DNA from: Achatina immaculata | Taxonomy: Eukaryota; Mollusca; Gastropoda; Stylommatophora; Achatinidae | Direction: 5' to 3' | Assembly (NCBI GenBank): GCA_009760885.1 | Contig: CM019713.1 | Coordinates: forward strand, 79,922,247 to 79,986,246 | Length of the DNA stretch: 64,000 nucleotides | In this document: positions 32,436-43,249 of the stretch, in pieces | Layout: the number at the start of each line of letters is the position of its first letter | Numbering within the stretch: position 1 is the first letter of the stretch | Notes under the pieces: model-generated | Database searches by the model: none | The model's input: the letters and a program-made list of their open reading frames with translations, nothing else | Told to the model about the DNA's origin: nothing | Translations under genes and position numbers: made by a program

Positions 32436-32668
32436 GGGGGGGGGGGGGGAGCGCTGCCTTGTAATACCACAGAAACATCTAGAGGATATGATGTTTGTAT
32501 CCATAGTTTTCCTTAACCTCATGGGTGAGTGGTCAGCATCTTGTCTGCCCATGTTTCCTTTCTCGGCCCCGAAGCAGACGTTTATATATTTAAACAGCCG
32601 CATGATTGTGGCGAAGTTGAGTCATCGACGTAGCATTGGATAGTAGCACGCTAACAACTATGCCACTC
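32436..32668 (-). mobile_element. SINE with poly-C tail, second copy
   Basis: The minus strand starts GAGTGGCATAGTTGTTAGCG (A-box-like, about 32650-32668) and ends in a run of 14 C (plus G run 32436-32449). It shares TCCATAGTTTTCCTT and GTGGTCAGCATC with the copy at 12780-13065. Confidence 0.6.
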
Positions 32669-32820
32669 ATGATATAGATTATAGTATTATCAGTCGGTAT
32701 ACACTGAAGGTATACTGATGGAGATATCGGAGTTCCTATTGTTTCTAGATCCACACTAGGAAATCTCACATGAATGCTATGTTAAACAAATAAATAATTT
32801 AAAAATTTACGTGCCATATT

Positions 32821-32995
32821 CATTTTATTAATTTTTTTAACAAAGTATTCATGTAAATCTATACTTTAACTCCTCTCTTTATTTTTTCGTCCTGCATTTT
32901 TTATATGTTTAAGGCACACGCCGAAACGTCACAACTTTGTAGTCGTTAAGTAATAAAGCTGCTCCTATTTTTTTCCTAGTTTATACATTTGTACT
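32821..32995 (+). mobile_element. Penelope-like element 3' end fragment
   Basis: It matches 50447-50615 downstream of the Penelope-like coding region: ACACGCCGAAACGTCACAAC, GTTAAGTAATAAAGCTG and CCTAGTTTATACATTT. Only the 3' non-coding end is present. Confidence 0.75.
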
Positions 32996-34339
32996 AGCGA
33001 GGGAAACTGAACTGATAGTAGAGTTTGCCGGACTGGCTGCTTTGAATGTCAGAATAGTCGGTATTAAACGATTAATGCAGGCTTTATATATTAGGTAAGG
33101 TGTTTGTGACGATAATCTTATACCCTAGCACTGAAGAATATAGGGAATATTTTAACACTGGCCATGTTTTCCTTATTCTATTCTACGTCTTTTAGACACA
33201 CACGGGACATAATGAATTTTCCTCGACCTGTTCTACACCTTTAAGTCATATATCCTATAAACGCATAGTTTATATTTCATTTGATTAGTCCCAAGTCATT
33301 AATATGGAACATGGTGTTAGTGTTTCTGCTTTTCTTGGGCTGAACCAGCAAAGTATTTGTATATTTATAGCCAGTATGTAAGTAACTCATACTTTCTTTC
33401 ACAAGTTCCATGCTATTAAGACATACTGCTGTGTGTGTCTACAGTTTCCTTGACCTTTTCACAAGTAAAGAGTGATCTGACAGCTTAGTAAATTATTTTT
33501 CACAGCTGCACAGTGGGTTATTGGCGCAGTTGAGTACACTGTGCGCATCCATTAATCTTCTATGTGAGTGACGCACGTGTATGTATTGTTACAATAGTAA
33601 TATCATGAAGTATTGTTGATGAATGAATGAATGCATAATATTTTTTTTACATGATCATTCATCAACTAGAGATTTATCATTATAAAAACATTTCAGGAGA
33701 CCTAGATATAGTGTCTGGACAACCTGTCAAAAAGCATTACTTGATCTCCAATAACCACCTGAAACCACACACAGAAAACCACTTCCGTTGAGTTGTCACT
33801 TAACATGAAACTCCTGTTTTACTGGCTCAGGGTACACGTGAGAAGAGACAGTGAGATATGTGACGTGTTGAGATGTGTCTGTTTTGTTTCCTGCATAAAT
33901 AAGGGACAAGGGCCTAGAGTTTTTAACTGGAAGGTTGTGGCGCTGGAGATCTTTATGTAACATTCATTAGTTTTGACATGTTTGTCTGTGAGTCTGTCGT
34001 CATAACTGCACACGAAATGTGTTACTATTGGTTTCTGCTGCGTGCACGTTTCGCATCCGTGGTGATAATACTCGGCATCAGGACATTAAGATGGCTGCTG
34101 GTTATGGTTAAGCTTTGCAATATGCTTAAGAGCTGTGTTGTTTGGTGAGAAAATGAAGGCCGAACATAAAGAAAGGAATATGAGAATTCATTGAAACTGA
34201 ATCCTACAACACAAACGTAGTTTGTCAACGGTTATGCTCATGAAGTACAGCTTTAAGAGACACGGATCAATATAATGATCCTTGGTAGTTTTCAACCTTC
34301 TACATGTGATATCTACCCCAATCTATCTGTCTTCTCAGT
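32996..34339. other. 1.3 kb without recognised gene
   Basis: AT-rich with short frames only; GAATGAATGAATG occurs at about 33621-33634. Nothing assigned. Confidence 0.4.
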
Positions 34340-35325
34340 TTAAAAGAGTCCTTTACTAGCAATTGTTAAAACTACTCAAGGAAAACATAGGGACAACTTT
34401 ATTAATTAACAAGCGCATAGTAGTGACTTCCGATTTACATTCTTTTTCATATAACACAAACATACAGGAATATAAATTTAAAAAATATGGAAAGAAGATA
34501 AAATATAATTTTACTTCAATCAAAACTACACTCTCCCCTCATCAGGGATTCATATGCGAGTTCCGAAATGTAATATACGCCACTGTGTGAAAAACTGTAT
34601 CATAATTTCTGTTTGTGAAAATGATATGAGATTCGATAACTGCATGCAGAAACATCTATATGATATCACTCAGTAAGCTTCTAAACCAGTCGCTAAAATT
34701 TTAACAGCCACAACCACAGAGGCAAATCCGATTTCCTGGCAACAACCATTAAATAATGTCACTCTTATGACAGAAGCCACCTAGTGATTGAGAACCTCTG
34801 CATTCAGGAATATAGGACGTTTAATCCACATGGCTTGAACTCAGAATTCAACTACTCGTAACATTCCCTTTCTCCACAATCATATTCTATCTGAACTAAG
34901 TTCTGCTCCTTCCTCGTCTGCAATACATATTTCACTCACTTCATTAGGTTTCAAACCCTCGACTCACACCACATCCACATATTCCACCCAAATTCACTTG
35001 GCTAGATTATCCCTGTATCACTCACCTTTCCGCAGTCTCCACATCCTCTCAACTACACATTTATTACACAATGCAACGCTCCATTTAAACAATCTCAACT
35101 CACTACTACACGCACTCCTCGATAAATCTTCTTCAAGTCATAGTTAAGTGGTCCATGTATTATTTTTGTTTTATCTACTCCTATTTGTTGTATGTGAATG
35201 TATGTGAACTATTTCATGTGAACTAATTCTTTGTGTTATATTGTTTTTATGTGATTAAGTGCAAACCGAAAGGTGACAGTTGAGTTCTCATAAAATTATT
35301 TAAAGTTGTTTGTACTTTTTTTCTT
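34340..35325 (+). mobile_element. Degraded Penelope-like element (GIY-YIG region and 3' end)
   Basis: The plus frame from 34363 includes TTLSPHQGFICEFRNVIYAT, parallel to the frame at 49780-49850 of the better copy (LHERFTCESRNVIYVIV). A later frame gives CMQKHLYDIT, the GIY-YIG domain continuation. The end at 35265 (CAAACCGAAAGGTGACAG) resembles the GCCGAAACGTCAC 3' end of that family. Many stops. Confidence 0.7.
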
Positions 35326-35454
35326 TACGTTTTTACATTTCTTTTATTACATCCTTACTCGGTGGTTTCGTCTATAGCTGTATACTTAGTTTCATACACT
35401 TATACATACACTAATTATTAGTGTTTCACTGGCATTTGTGCTTTTGTTGCTATT

Positions 35455-36130
35455 ATCTTATATCTTACATCCTTCCCGTCCCGTTAAATGCCACATAGGG
35501 CCCAAATCGTAGTTTGCCAAGACGCCCTGTCTTCGGCGGGTTTTTCGATCTCATGAAGGGATGTTATGCCCACTGAATTGGCTTATCTTAACAATGTCTT
35601 TTTAGAGCTTCACGTGATCGACCTCTTTTTCTTTGGCCTATTGTGTTCCATTTGATAACTTGTGTGGGGATTCTCTCATTCTTTCTTCTCGTCATATGGC
35701 CTACATATGTCCATCTTCTTTTTCTGATCAACCAAATGACAGCTTGTTGCTTGCTTATCTGTCTGATCTCTGCATTGATTTCTTTAGTTGTTTTCCAGCT
35801 TTCACAACCATAAATGAGATTGGATATTACATTTGAGCTGAATAATATTAATTTGGTTTCAATGCTTATAACTTTTGAATACTATGTTCTCAATATTCTT
35901 GTATGTCAATGATGCTTTGGCAATAAGAATTCTAACTTCTTTTCTGGTGTCACAATTGTGGCCTATATAGCTGCTGAGATAAGCAAAGTATAAAAAATAT
36001 ATGCTATTATAGAAAACCTTAATTGCTAGATGTTCATTTTCTTTATTAATTCTGACATCTTTCTATTTAGGTTTCAGTTTTTTCAACCTAACAGTTTGCC
36101 CAATACTTCACTTCTAAAAGTAACACTAGT
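35455..36130 (-). mobile_element. RTE 3'-terminal fragment, minus strand
   Basis: The plus strand carries the complement of the RTE 3' end (CATCCTTCCCGTCCCGTTAA at 35469) followed by the complement of its C-terminal coding part (GTGATCGACCTCTTTTTCTT, CCATTTGATAACTTG), with heavy decay toward 36130. Confidence 0.85.
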
Positions 36131-36605
36131 CTACTCTGTGCTGCAAGATTTATCTCACTGACTACTCAGAATTAATCCACATCCAAGCTTTATTTTAAAG
36201 ATTCAACATCCATTATTCCCTAGAACCAATTTAAAAGCATATCTGCCCACAATCACTCGTTATGCTGGGAAAACTTTAGTCATGACTGGTTAGAAAGTGC
36301 AGTTACAAATTAAACTAAAATTTTTACTGAAATCAGACAAGATTGATGTTGTGAACAAAATTAAAATCTTTTAGATTAATTATGAATAATGAAAAGAAGT
36401 GTCGTAATATGAATATTGAAACGATCTAAAAATACCGCATATAAGTTTTCCTAGAAAAAACTAAATAGTAGTAGAAAAGCAATGGAATAATATCATAGAA
36501 TATACTAGCCATATTAAACAGTATAACAGTGTATTCTGGCTTTTTCAGAGGGGAAAAACACAGTACTAGGATCGCGTTATAGAGATACGTTTCTCTCTCT
36601 CTGTC

Positions 36606-36636
<31 letters not shown>

Positions 36637-36839
36637 GAATCCGCTTCCCTTATGGTGATAAGCCGTCAAGATTGTCTGATTTCACAAGATTTCGCTTACA
36701 AATGCACTGACATGTATCATGCAGAAGATCACAAGCAAAAGATGAGTTGGAAGAAACAACATGTACTCAGACCCTGTTTTTTTATTTTGGGCCTATGAGA
36801 TCAAGCAAGTGCAATATATATATATATATATATATAAGC
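36131..36839. other. Unassigned DNA with two microsatellites
   Basis: A CT/CTGT-type tract lies at about 36590-36636 and an (AT)n tract at about 36814-36835. No gene. Confidence 0.5.
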
Positions 36840-39310
36840 TACGTTACAATCCAGTAAGTGATAGAATCCTCACAATCAGATGTAGGGCACTCATAGAAAG
36901 TAACAATCATACAGATACATCCACATACATCAGCAGCAGAAGAAGAGGAAGTAGAATACTTTTATAACACTACAAACGACGATACACAAGATACGGGAAA
37001 ATGATATTTTATTAAAAATGGGGCATTTTAATGCACAGATTGGTACACAAAGAACAGAAGATGAAGGACAACATCAAGTATAACATCAACAAAAACTTTA
37101 CCAGGTACTGATTGTGACACGGAACATGAGTTATTAATAGCAGACATGAAGATAAAGATAAAAAAGACAGTTACAGGATCAAATCCACTCCGCCTTGATC
37201 TTATAAACATACCAGAACAATACGGTATAGAAGTGAAGAACCGTGTCGAACTCCTGATGGCTGTACAGGATGAGAAGACATCAGATGATTGCGCTACACA
37301 GGCCAGAGATATCTTAATAAAAACAGCTAAAGACATGGTTCTAGTAAAGAAAACACACAAGAATGGATGGATTACAGCAGGTACATTAGAAATGGTAAAA
37401 CATCGTAGAGAAATGAAGACGCAATGGGAAGTGAAAAACAAAAGCAAAGAGAAATATAAATCTTTAACAAAAGAAGTATGAAGAAACATAAGAAAAGAGA
37501 AAAAACAATACATACAAGATTGTTGTGACAGAATAGAAGGAGATCAGAAGTGTGGAAGAGATGTTGAAATGTTTATAGAAATGAAGATACTGACGAGAAA
37601 TGTCACACCATAGTGAAATGTAATTTGTGACAATATAGGAATACCTTGACAGAGACAGTGGACATTCCAGTAAGATAGAATGAAATATAGAAGAGCAATG
37701 TATGAAACAACCGACTGTGAAAGCAGAAATCAACAGTGTGAATTATTATTGGAGGAGAAAGAACCCGAACCGATAATAGAAGAAGTTTATTGGGCAATAA
37801 AGAATCTGAAAAATGGTAAATCACCAGCATGTGATGAGATAACAGCTGAATTTATTAAAGCAGGAGGAAAGGAATGTGCAACAATCAATCATGCAGTATG
37901 CAATAAGATATGGCATTCAGGTATTTGGCCAAAAGAACGGAAAGAACTATATTCATACCACTGCCAAAAAAGGTAAACTGAAATTATGCACAAACTACAG
38001 AACTGTTGCCCTGATTAGTCATGCCAGTATAATTCTGAAAAAATCATAATGGGTAGACTTCGAAAGAAAATATAAGAGGAAATGAATATGGTCCAAGCTG
38101 GTTTCAGGCAAGGAAGAGGATCAAGAGATCATATATTCAATATAAGATTAATAATAGAGAAATGCAGAGTTTATTGTGAACCTATATTTGTCCTTTATAG
38201 GCTACTCAATGGCATATGATTGTGTACAACACCAGAAACTTTGGGAAATAATGGGAAAAATGGGATTCCCAACACATTTGATACAATTAATATCACTACT
38301 GTATCTACAACAACACGCAGCAGTAAGAATAGATGGTGAAACAACAACTTGGTTTGACATAAAACAAGGGGTCCGTCAGGGATGCGTATTGTCACCCTAC
38401 TTGTTTAACTTGTATACTGAGAATATAATGAGGAATGTTAGAGAAGATGTAGACAAAGAATATTACGATGCCATAACAGTTGGAGGTTATGAAATACCAG
38501 AGATTAAATATGCTGATGATACAGTATTACTGTCCATAACACAAAAAGGAATGGAAAAACTAATTACATCAGTCCGTAAGAGCAGCGAAGAGCAGAACCT
38601 CTATCTTAATACGAAAAAAACTAAATCAATGACAACTGATAAAACAAACAAGGCAGCTGAAATATGTATCAATGAGAAAAACCTGGAAGAAGTGGAGAGT
38701 TTTGAATATCTTTGAATAGCTACTAACTAACAGTGGAGATACAATGAAGGAAATACAATGAGGAGGACATCTTTCGCTCTTCAGAAAGTAAAACAGCTAA
38801 AGAATAGGTGGATAGGAGGAGACATAACTACAAAAATAAGATTTGTAAGGGCAAGCATCTTTCCCATCTCAACATATGCTTCTGAGACTTGGACAATTAA
38901 TAAAACAGCTGAGAAACACTCAAATGCCTTTGAATGTAAATGCTGCAGAATAGTTCTTCAAATATCATGGACACAAAAAAGAATAAGTGTATCCATACTA
39001 CAAGAACTTAATATTGAAGAAGGCTGACTAGTAAAGAAGATTAAAGATAGAAAACTTAATTATTTTGGACACATTAAACGTCCTGATAATCTAGAGAACA
39101 CTGTCTTGGAAGGTTACATAATGGAAAAAAGAGAGGAAAATCAAGACGAAGATGGCTGCAAGACATCGTTGATGATCTGCAAAGGATGCATCAGCAGCAG
39201 GCCATCTTGCTCACAACCGAGAGGCCTACAGGAGTGCTGTTAGGGGGGGGGGGGGGTGGGGGGTAACGTTACGCAAAGGACATGCAAATGGATGAATGAA
39301 TGAATATATA
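36840..39310 (+). mobile_element. APE-type non-LTR retrotransposon (family with GAAT-type tail), heavily mutated
   Basis: Read in changing frames this gives, in order: IQIHPHTSAAEEEVEYFYN and LLKMGHFNAQIG (endonuclease remains, 36900-37040), a linker with KKTHKNGWITAGTLEMVKHR (37350 on), and RT blocks GKSPACDEITAEFIKAGG (37810), QAGFRQGRGSRDHIFNIRLI (38095), VRQGCVLSPYLFNLY (38370) and IKYADDTVLLS (38505, catalytic YADD). The C-terminal tail is KSRRRWLQDIVDDL (39130). It ends near ATGAATGAATGAATAT. A G run (39243-39256, 39258-39263) has expanded where the related copy at 51310 has GGGAGG. Stops and shifts throughout. Confidence 0.85.
38176..38715 (+). pseudogene. Longest surviving RT frame of the APE-type element
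   Basis: This 179-codon stretch keeps RT motifs A to C: a degraded motif A around GYSMAYDCVQHQKLWEIMGK (usually AFDCV-x-H-x-x-LW, so the first catalytic Asp position reads Y-D), motif B VRQGCVLSPYLFN and motif C YADDTVLL. It is a piece of the larger broken protein, not an independent gene, and its Met is internal. Confidence 0.8.
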
Positions 39311-39379
39311 TAAGCAAATTTGGATTCAAAAATATAGTTGAAAATGTATCAAGACAGTGAGACAAAGAAAAGCATGCTA

Positions 39380-40015
39380 CAAATAAACTTTCCGTCATCT
39401 GGTGGAGCATGTAAAAATACATTTTGCGTAATCTTATAGTTTCTCTGCGAGAGAAAGGTATCAAGTGGAACACTACAAGCCAAATAAAAAGAGGCAGGCC
39501 ACGTGAAACTCTGAAACGGTCATTGTTAAGAGAGGCCAAATTAACAGGCATAAAATCCCTTGATGAGGTTGAAAGACTCGCCAAAGACAGGAAAAATTGG
39601 CGAACTACTTTGTGACCCCTATGTGACGTTTCGCATAGATATAAGAATCTTATGGAGTATGCTAAAAATAAACTTCCCGTCATCTGGTGGAGTATACTAA
39701 AAATAAACTTCCTGTCCTCTTGTGGAGTATTCTAAAAATAAACTTCCCGTCATCTTGTGGAGTATTCTAAAAATAAACTTCCCGTCATCTGGCGAAGTAT
39801 GCTAAAAATAAACCTCCAGTCATCTTGTATAGTATGCTAAAAATAACCTCCCGTCATCTGGCAGAGTATGCTAAAAATAAACTTCCCGTCCTCTTGTGGA
39901 GTATGCTAAAAATAAACTTCCCGTCCTCTTGTGGAGTATGCTAAAAATAAACTTCCCGTCATCTGGCGGAGTATACTAAAAATAAGTGTTCAGTCATCTG
40001 GTGAATACAGTCAAT
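39380..40015. repeat. 35-bp minisatellite, interrupted by an RTE fragment
   Basis: About ten units of GAGTATGCTAAAAATAAACT followed by TCCCGTCATCTGGTG lie between 39653 and 40010, with small variations (ATCTGG / CTCTTG). One further unit lies at 39385-39425, before the RTE insertion. Confidence 0.92.
39438..39653 (+). mobile_element. Short RTE 3' insertion with 8-bp target duplication
   Basis: It encodes the RTE C-terminus (IKRGRPRETLKRSLLREAKL, EVERLAKDRKNWRTTL), as at 24020-24170. AATCTTAT occurs directly before it (39430-39437) and at its 3' end (39646-39653), consistent with target-primed insertion into the minisatellite. Confidence 0.8.
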
Positions 40016-40435
40016 AAATAAAAAATAAAAATTGGATGGGCACAAACTGAAACTGTAGAAATTTAGAGATAGGAAACTCGTGAAAAAAAAAAAACAGAAA
40101 GAATTTTGCACAAAGAACGCCAACTTTACTTAATATTTTCTTGTCCGTATATGAAAGTTAGCAGAAAGAAAACAAAAAGAACTGATAGCAAGAGACAAAT
40201 TTCAGGCAGCTACTTGGTGCGGGAAAGATAAATCTTCCACTTGGAAGACTGTTGTCAAGTGTTATATTTACTTCTTTTATATAAAGATATAATATGAAGC
40301 CAACATCAGAACAAATATTATCAGAATTAACCTCATTTAAAATGCAAGGAATTCATACAACTCTTGCGCATGCAGATGTGATAATCCATACAAAAGTTAT
40401 AAGCCCGAGAAGTCACTCATGCATCATCATAAAAG
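40016..40435. other. Unassigned DNA
   Basis: No feature recognised. Confidence 0.4.
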
Positions 40436-40439
40436 TTAC

Positions 40440-40965
40440 AAGATAAATACTGTTACAGCTGATCTGTCAAAATCTGGTATAAACACCATTTGTGGCCAGG
40501 CATTCGATACATCTTCGACGCATGGAATCCACAAGGATTCTCTGCGGTGAGCTTGAGTGAGAGAGATTCTGACCGCTAGTCTCCATGAAGCAAGTTCGAA
40601 TAGATGTAAGCGTCTGCGAACTTTCACCCTGTCAATGTTAATGTTTGCAGTAATCACCAGCTGACCTTGTAGTCTGGTATAGATGACTGTCCAGTGGCGA
40701 AGGGCAGACAGCGAGAGATATATGTCATCTTACCGGCGCGTACAACGTAGACGTTCTGAACGTTTTCGGTCTTCTACTGCTCCAGCGGCTCTAAATCTCT
40801 CCGGAAGTCTTTGCATTGTAGAATGTGACACTCGCTAACGTCTTCCAACCTGATAAGCGAAATCGCTATTCTCACTCCACACAATAGTCCGAACACGTTC
40901 TAGGGTGATAAGGTCCTTCTCTTGGGCATGGTTTTTTCAACAGGCGTGTGTCCTTTTATAACAAA
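40440..40965 (-). pseudogene. Tc1-like transposase relic (N-terminal half)
   Basis: The minus strand reads EKDLITLERVRTIVWSEN, then SHSTMQRLPERFRAAGAVED (helix-turn-helix), LSALRHWTVIYTRLQGQLV and VRRRLHLFELASWRLAVRIS-LTQAHRRES. This is the paired DNA-binding half of a Tc1-family transposase up to the first catalytic region (WPQMVFIPD in place of W-x-x-V-x-F-x-D/S-E). Stops and shifts are present; no terminal inverted repeats were identified. Confidence 0.78.
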
Positions 40966-41379
40966 TTTATAACGAATGAAAAGTAATATATTTTCAGTTA
41001 GACTTGTTATTGCAAGGTTGCATCAGGAATCGGCACGAATTTTTTACCTGCATAAATATTTACTGTTAACTCAACGTTACTGTACGTGATTTGTACACCC
41101 ACTGTAATAACCAGTGAGTACATTTTACTACCTTACGCGTATAGAGGACTGTTTGTGGATGGCATTTAAACAAGTTTCAACGAAATTATTCTTTACCGTA
41201 TCAAATATTTTAGCTGATATAAAAATGTGTTGAAAATAGAGAGGTGGCCCTGAACTTTTGTGACGTAGTAGTCGAAAATGTTCGTTGTACGCTCTAGTTA
41301 GAAAACAGAGACAACAGTATGGCCTCATGTGGTGTTAATCGGAAAGTAAAGAAGAATATTAGTTGCACTGACCCGATTA
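40966..41379. other. Unassigned DNA
   Basis: No feature recognised between the Tc1 relic and the minisatellite. Confidence 0.4.
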
Positions 41380-41860
41380 TAAAAGAATTTAATGGTCAAA
41401 TACTGATTTAGTAGAAAACGGGTACACGTAAATGACTATGTATTGATATAAGAGAAAAAACAAATAGGTCTAAATGGTCACATAATGATTAAATAGAAAA
41501 GAGGATGATGACAGTGGTCATATATTGAACAAGCAGAAAGATGGGCAACTTAATTTGTTAAATAAGGGTCAGCAGAAAAGATGACAAAAAGTATAGATCA
41601 GATATTAGCCTGTGTGATCTTATAATGAACCAAAAGAAGAGAGTACCAGTCATGTCATATACAGGACTAGCAGAAGAACGTTATGGCCATAATTTCAGCC
41701 AGAAGGAAGACGAATAACAGTAATTTCATTTACTGAGTCAAGAGAAGAAGAATAATAATTATATGAAACACTGGGCCAGAAGAAAGAAGAGTAACACTAA
41801 TATCATATACTGGTCCAGGAGAGGAAGAATAACAGTTATATTAAACTGGGCATAATGCAG
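41380..41860. repeat. Degenerate ~48-50-bp minisatellite, left part
   Basis: Diverged units containing AGAAGAATAACAGTAAT, ATCATATACTGG and CCAGAAGAAAG. The same type of array resumes at 48050-48400, so an insertion appears to split it. Confidence 0.65.
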
Positions 41861-41969
41861 ATAGCCATTAGTGTAAGGGACATAACCAGGAAAAGTACGA
41901 ATACTTGCAGTACTTTCCCCCTGAGGTTTTTGTGTACAGCTCGCATGGTTTTAAAAAGAGCTAGTGGAA

Positions 41970-42775
41970 TGTATGCAAATTGTTTAAAGCGCGGGAAAAC
42001 AGGCAGGAAAAAAGGGGATCTCGGGATAGGTTTGGTACAGTTATGGTAGAAATAACAAGCAAGATTAAGTTAGAGAGGAAGCCTTACTTGTTTTGATGCA
42101 GACAGAGCCTTACGATGTGTTAGCGTGAGAGTCTCGTTATGTTTTGGTTAGAGAAATAAGAGTTTTCAGTAGTAGCAGTTTTTAGTAGAGGCAATTTAAG
42201 TGAAGATATATGATTAGTTTTTGAGATAGTTAAACAGATAGTTTCCGGTTGGAAACGTTGTAAGTATGCCTCAATGTGTGTACAAGTAAAAATGTAAGGT
42301 TTTCTCCCATATGACGTAGATTTTCTCACGTCGGGAATGGAACTGACATTGGATTATTCTTACCAGCCTGATGGGCTACGTTTCCACACTCATTATATTG
42401 ACTGTCATTTTTTTCATAAACAAATGTGACATCTTGTATTTGCTTCAAATCGTAGATTTGGTTACTTCCTTGTGGAAACTTACATGTTGTTTAAATGGTT
42501 GACTACAGGTCTTTATGTAGTACAGTTATTACTTGGTATACTGCTGTAGTTTTGTGGACAGCCTAGTGTTCTTGCTGTGTTGCGGTATGTATAGTTAACC
42601 AACAAAACTTACAAACTTTGCTCAACGTTGAAGATTTTGCAAAATAACAAAAAGAGAAGAAGTTAACAAGAAACCATATTCATAGGCAGCAGACGCACCA
42701 TTTCCAAAGTATACAGTTTATTTCTCAGGTTGATAGTACAACTCTAACTGCCAGACTACTTTAGTGTTGCCGTGA
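41970..42775 (+). repeat. Long terminal repeat-like sequence, left copy
   Basis: Direct repeat of 47193-48021, beginning TGTATGCAAATTGTTTA. It contains ATCTCGGGATAG, AGAGAGGAAGCCTTACTTG, TGATGCAGACAGAGCCTTACG, CATCTTGTATTTGCTTCAAA and ends TTTAGTGTTGCCGTGAC. The TATA position reads GGTAGAAATAA here and is mutated compared with the right copy. Confidence 0.75.
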
Positions 42776-43249
42776 CCACAGCTTTCTTTCACGTCCAACA
42801 TTATTCTTGCTTGGTGTTCCATACTTGTTACTTGTGTTTCACTTGTATACGTTTACTGCTAATGCATTGCCAGACATTTAGGCATTACAGCTAATGTTCG
42901 TTAACTGGCCATGAGCTGGTGCGGTCGTGGACAGTTCTTGTACTTTGGATTTGGCCCTCAAGAATTGCGAGTCATGACGAACGAGAAATGACAGAAATAT
43001 TTAAGTTTTCATATTGTGGCATACTATTTTAGTGCTGCCACACTACGCCAACTTTTCAATTCATGGCCGGTTCAGTTGTACTACACGCTTTCAGCCTGCA
43101 GAGTTGACAAGCCTTCTGTGCATGACTAGCTGAGTCATGTGATCTGACCTAGTTTTGGTGTTACAGGATAGGTCTGCTGATCTACGTCATCAATCGATAA
43201 TTGTTTCCACAGGAAGTACTGTGTAGCATTCACATAGTAGTCGGACGTC
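42776..43249. other. Internal region of the LTR-like element, no coding remains
   Basis: No gag or pol motif is readable. At about 43018-43050 there is another partial version of the repeat end (CATACTATTTTAGTGCTGCC). If this is a retrovirus-like element, its coding part is largely gone. Confidence 0.45.

Noticed and set aside
39240..39270. G-rich run as a possible SINE tail
   Set aside because: Comparison with 51300-51345 shows it is an expanded GGGAGG inside a retrotransposon 3' end.
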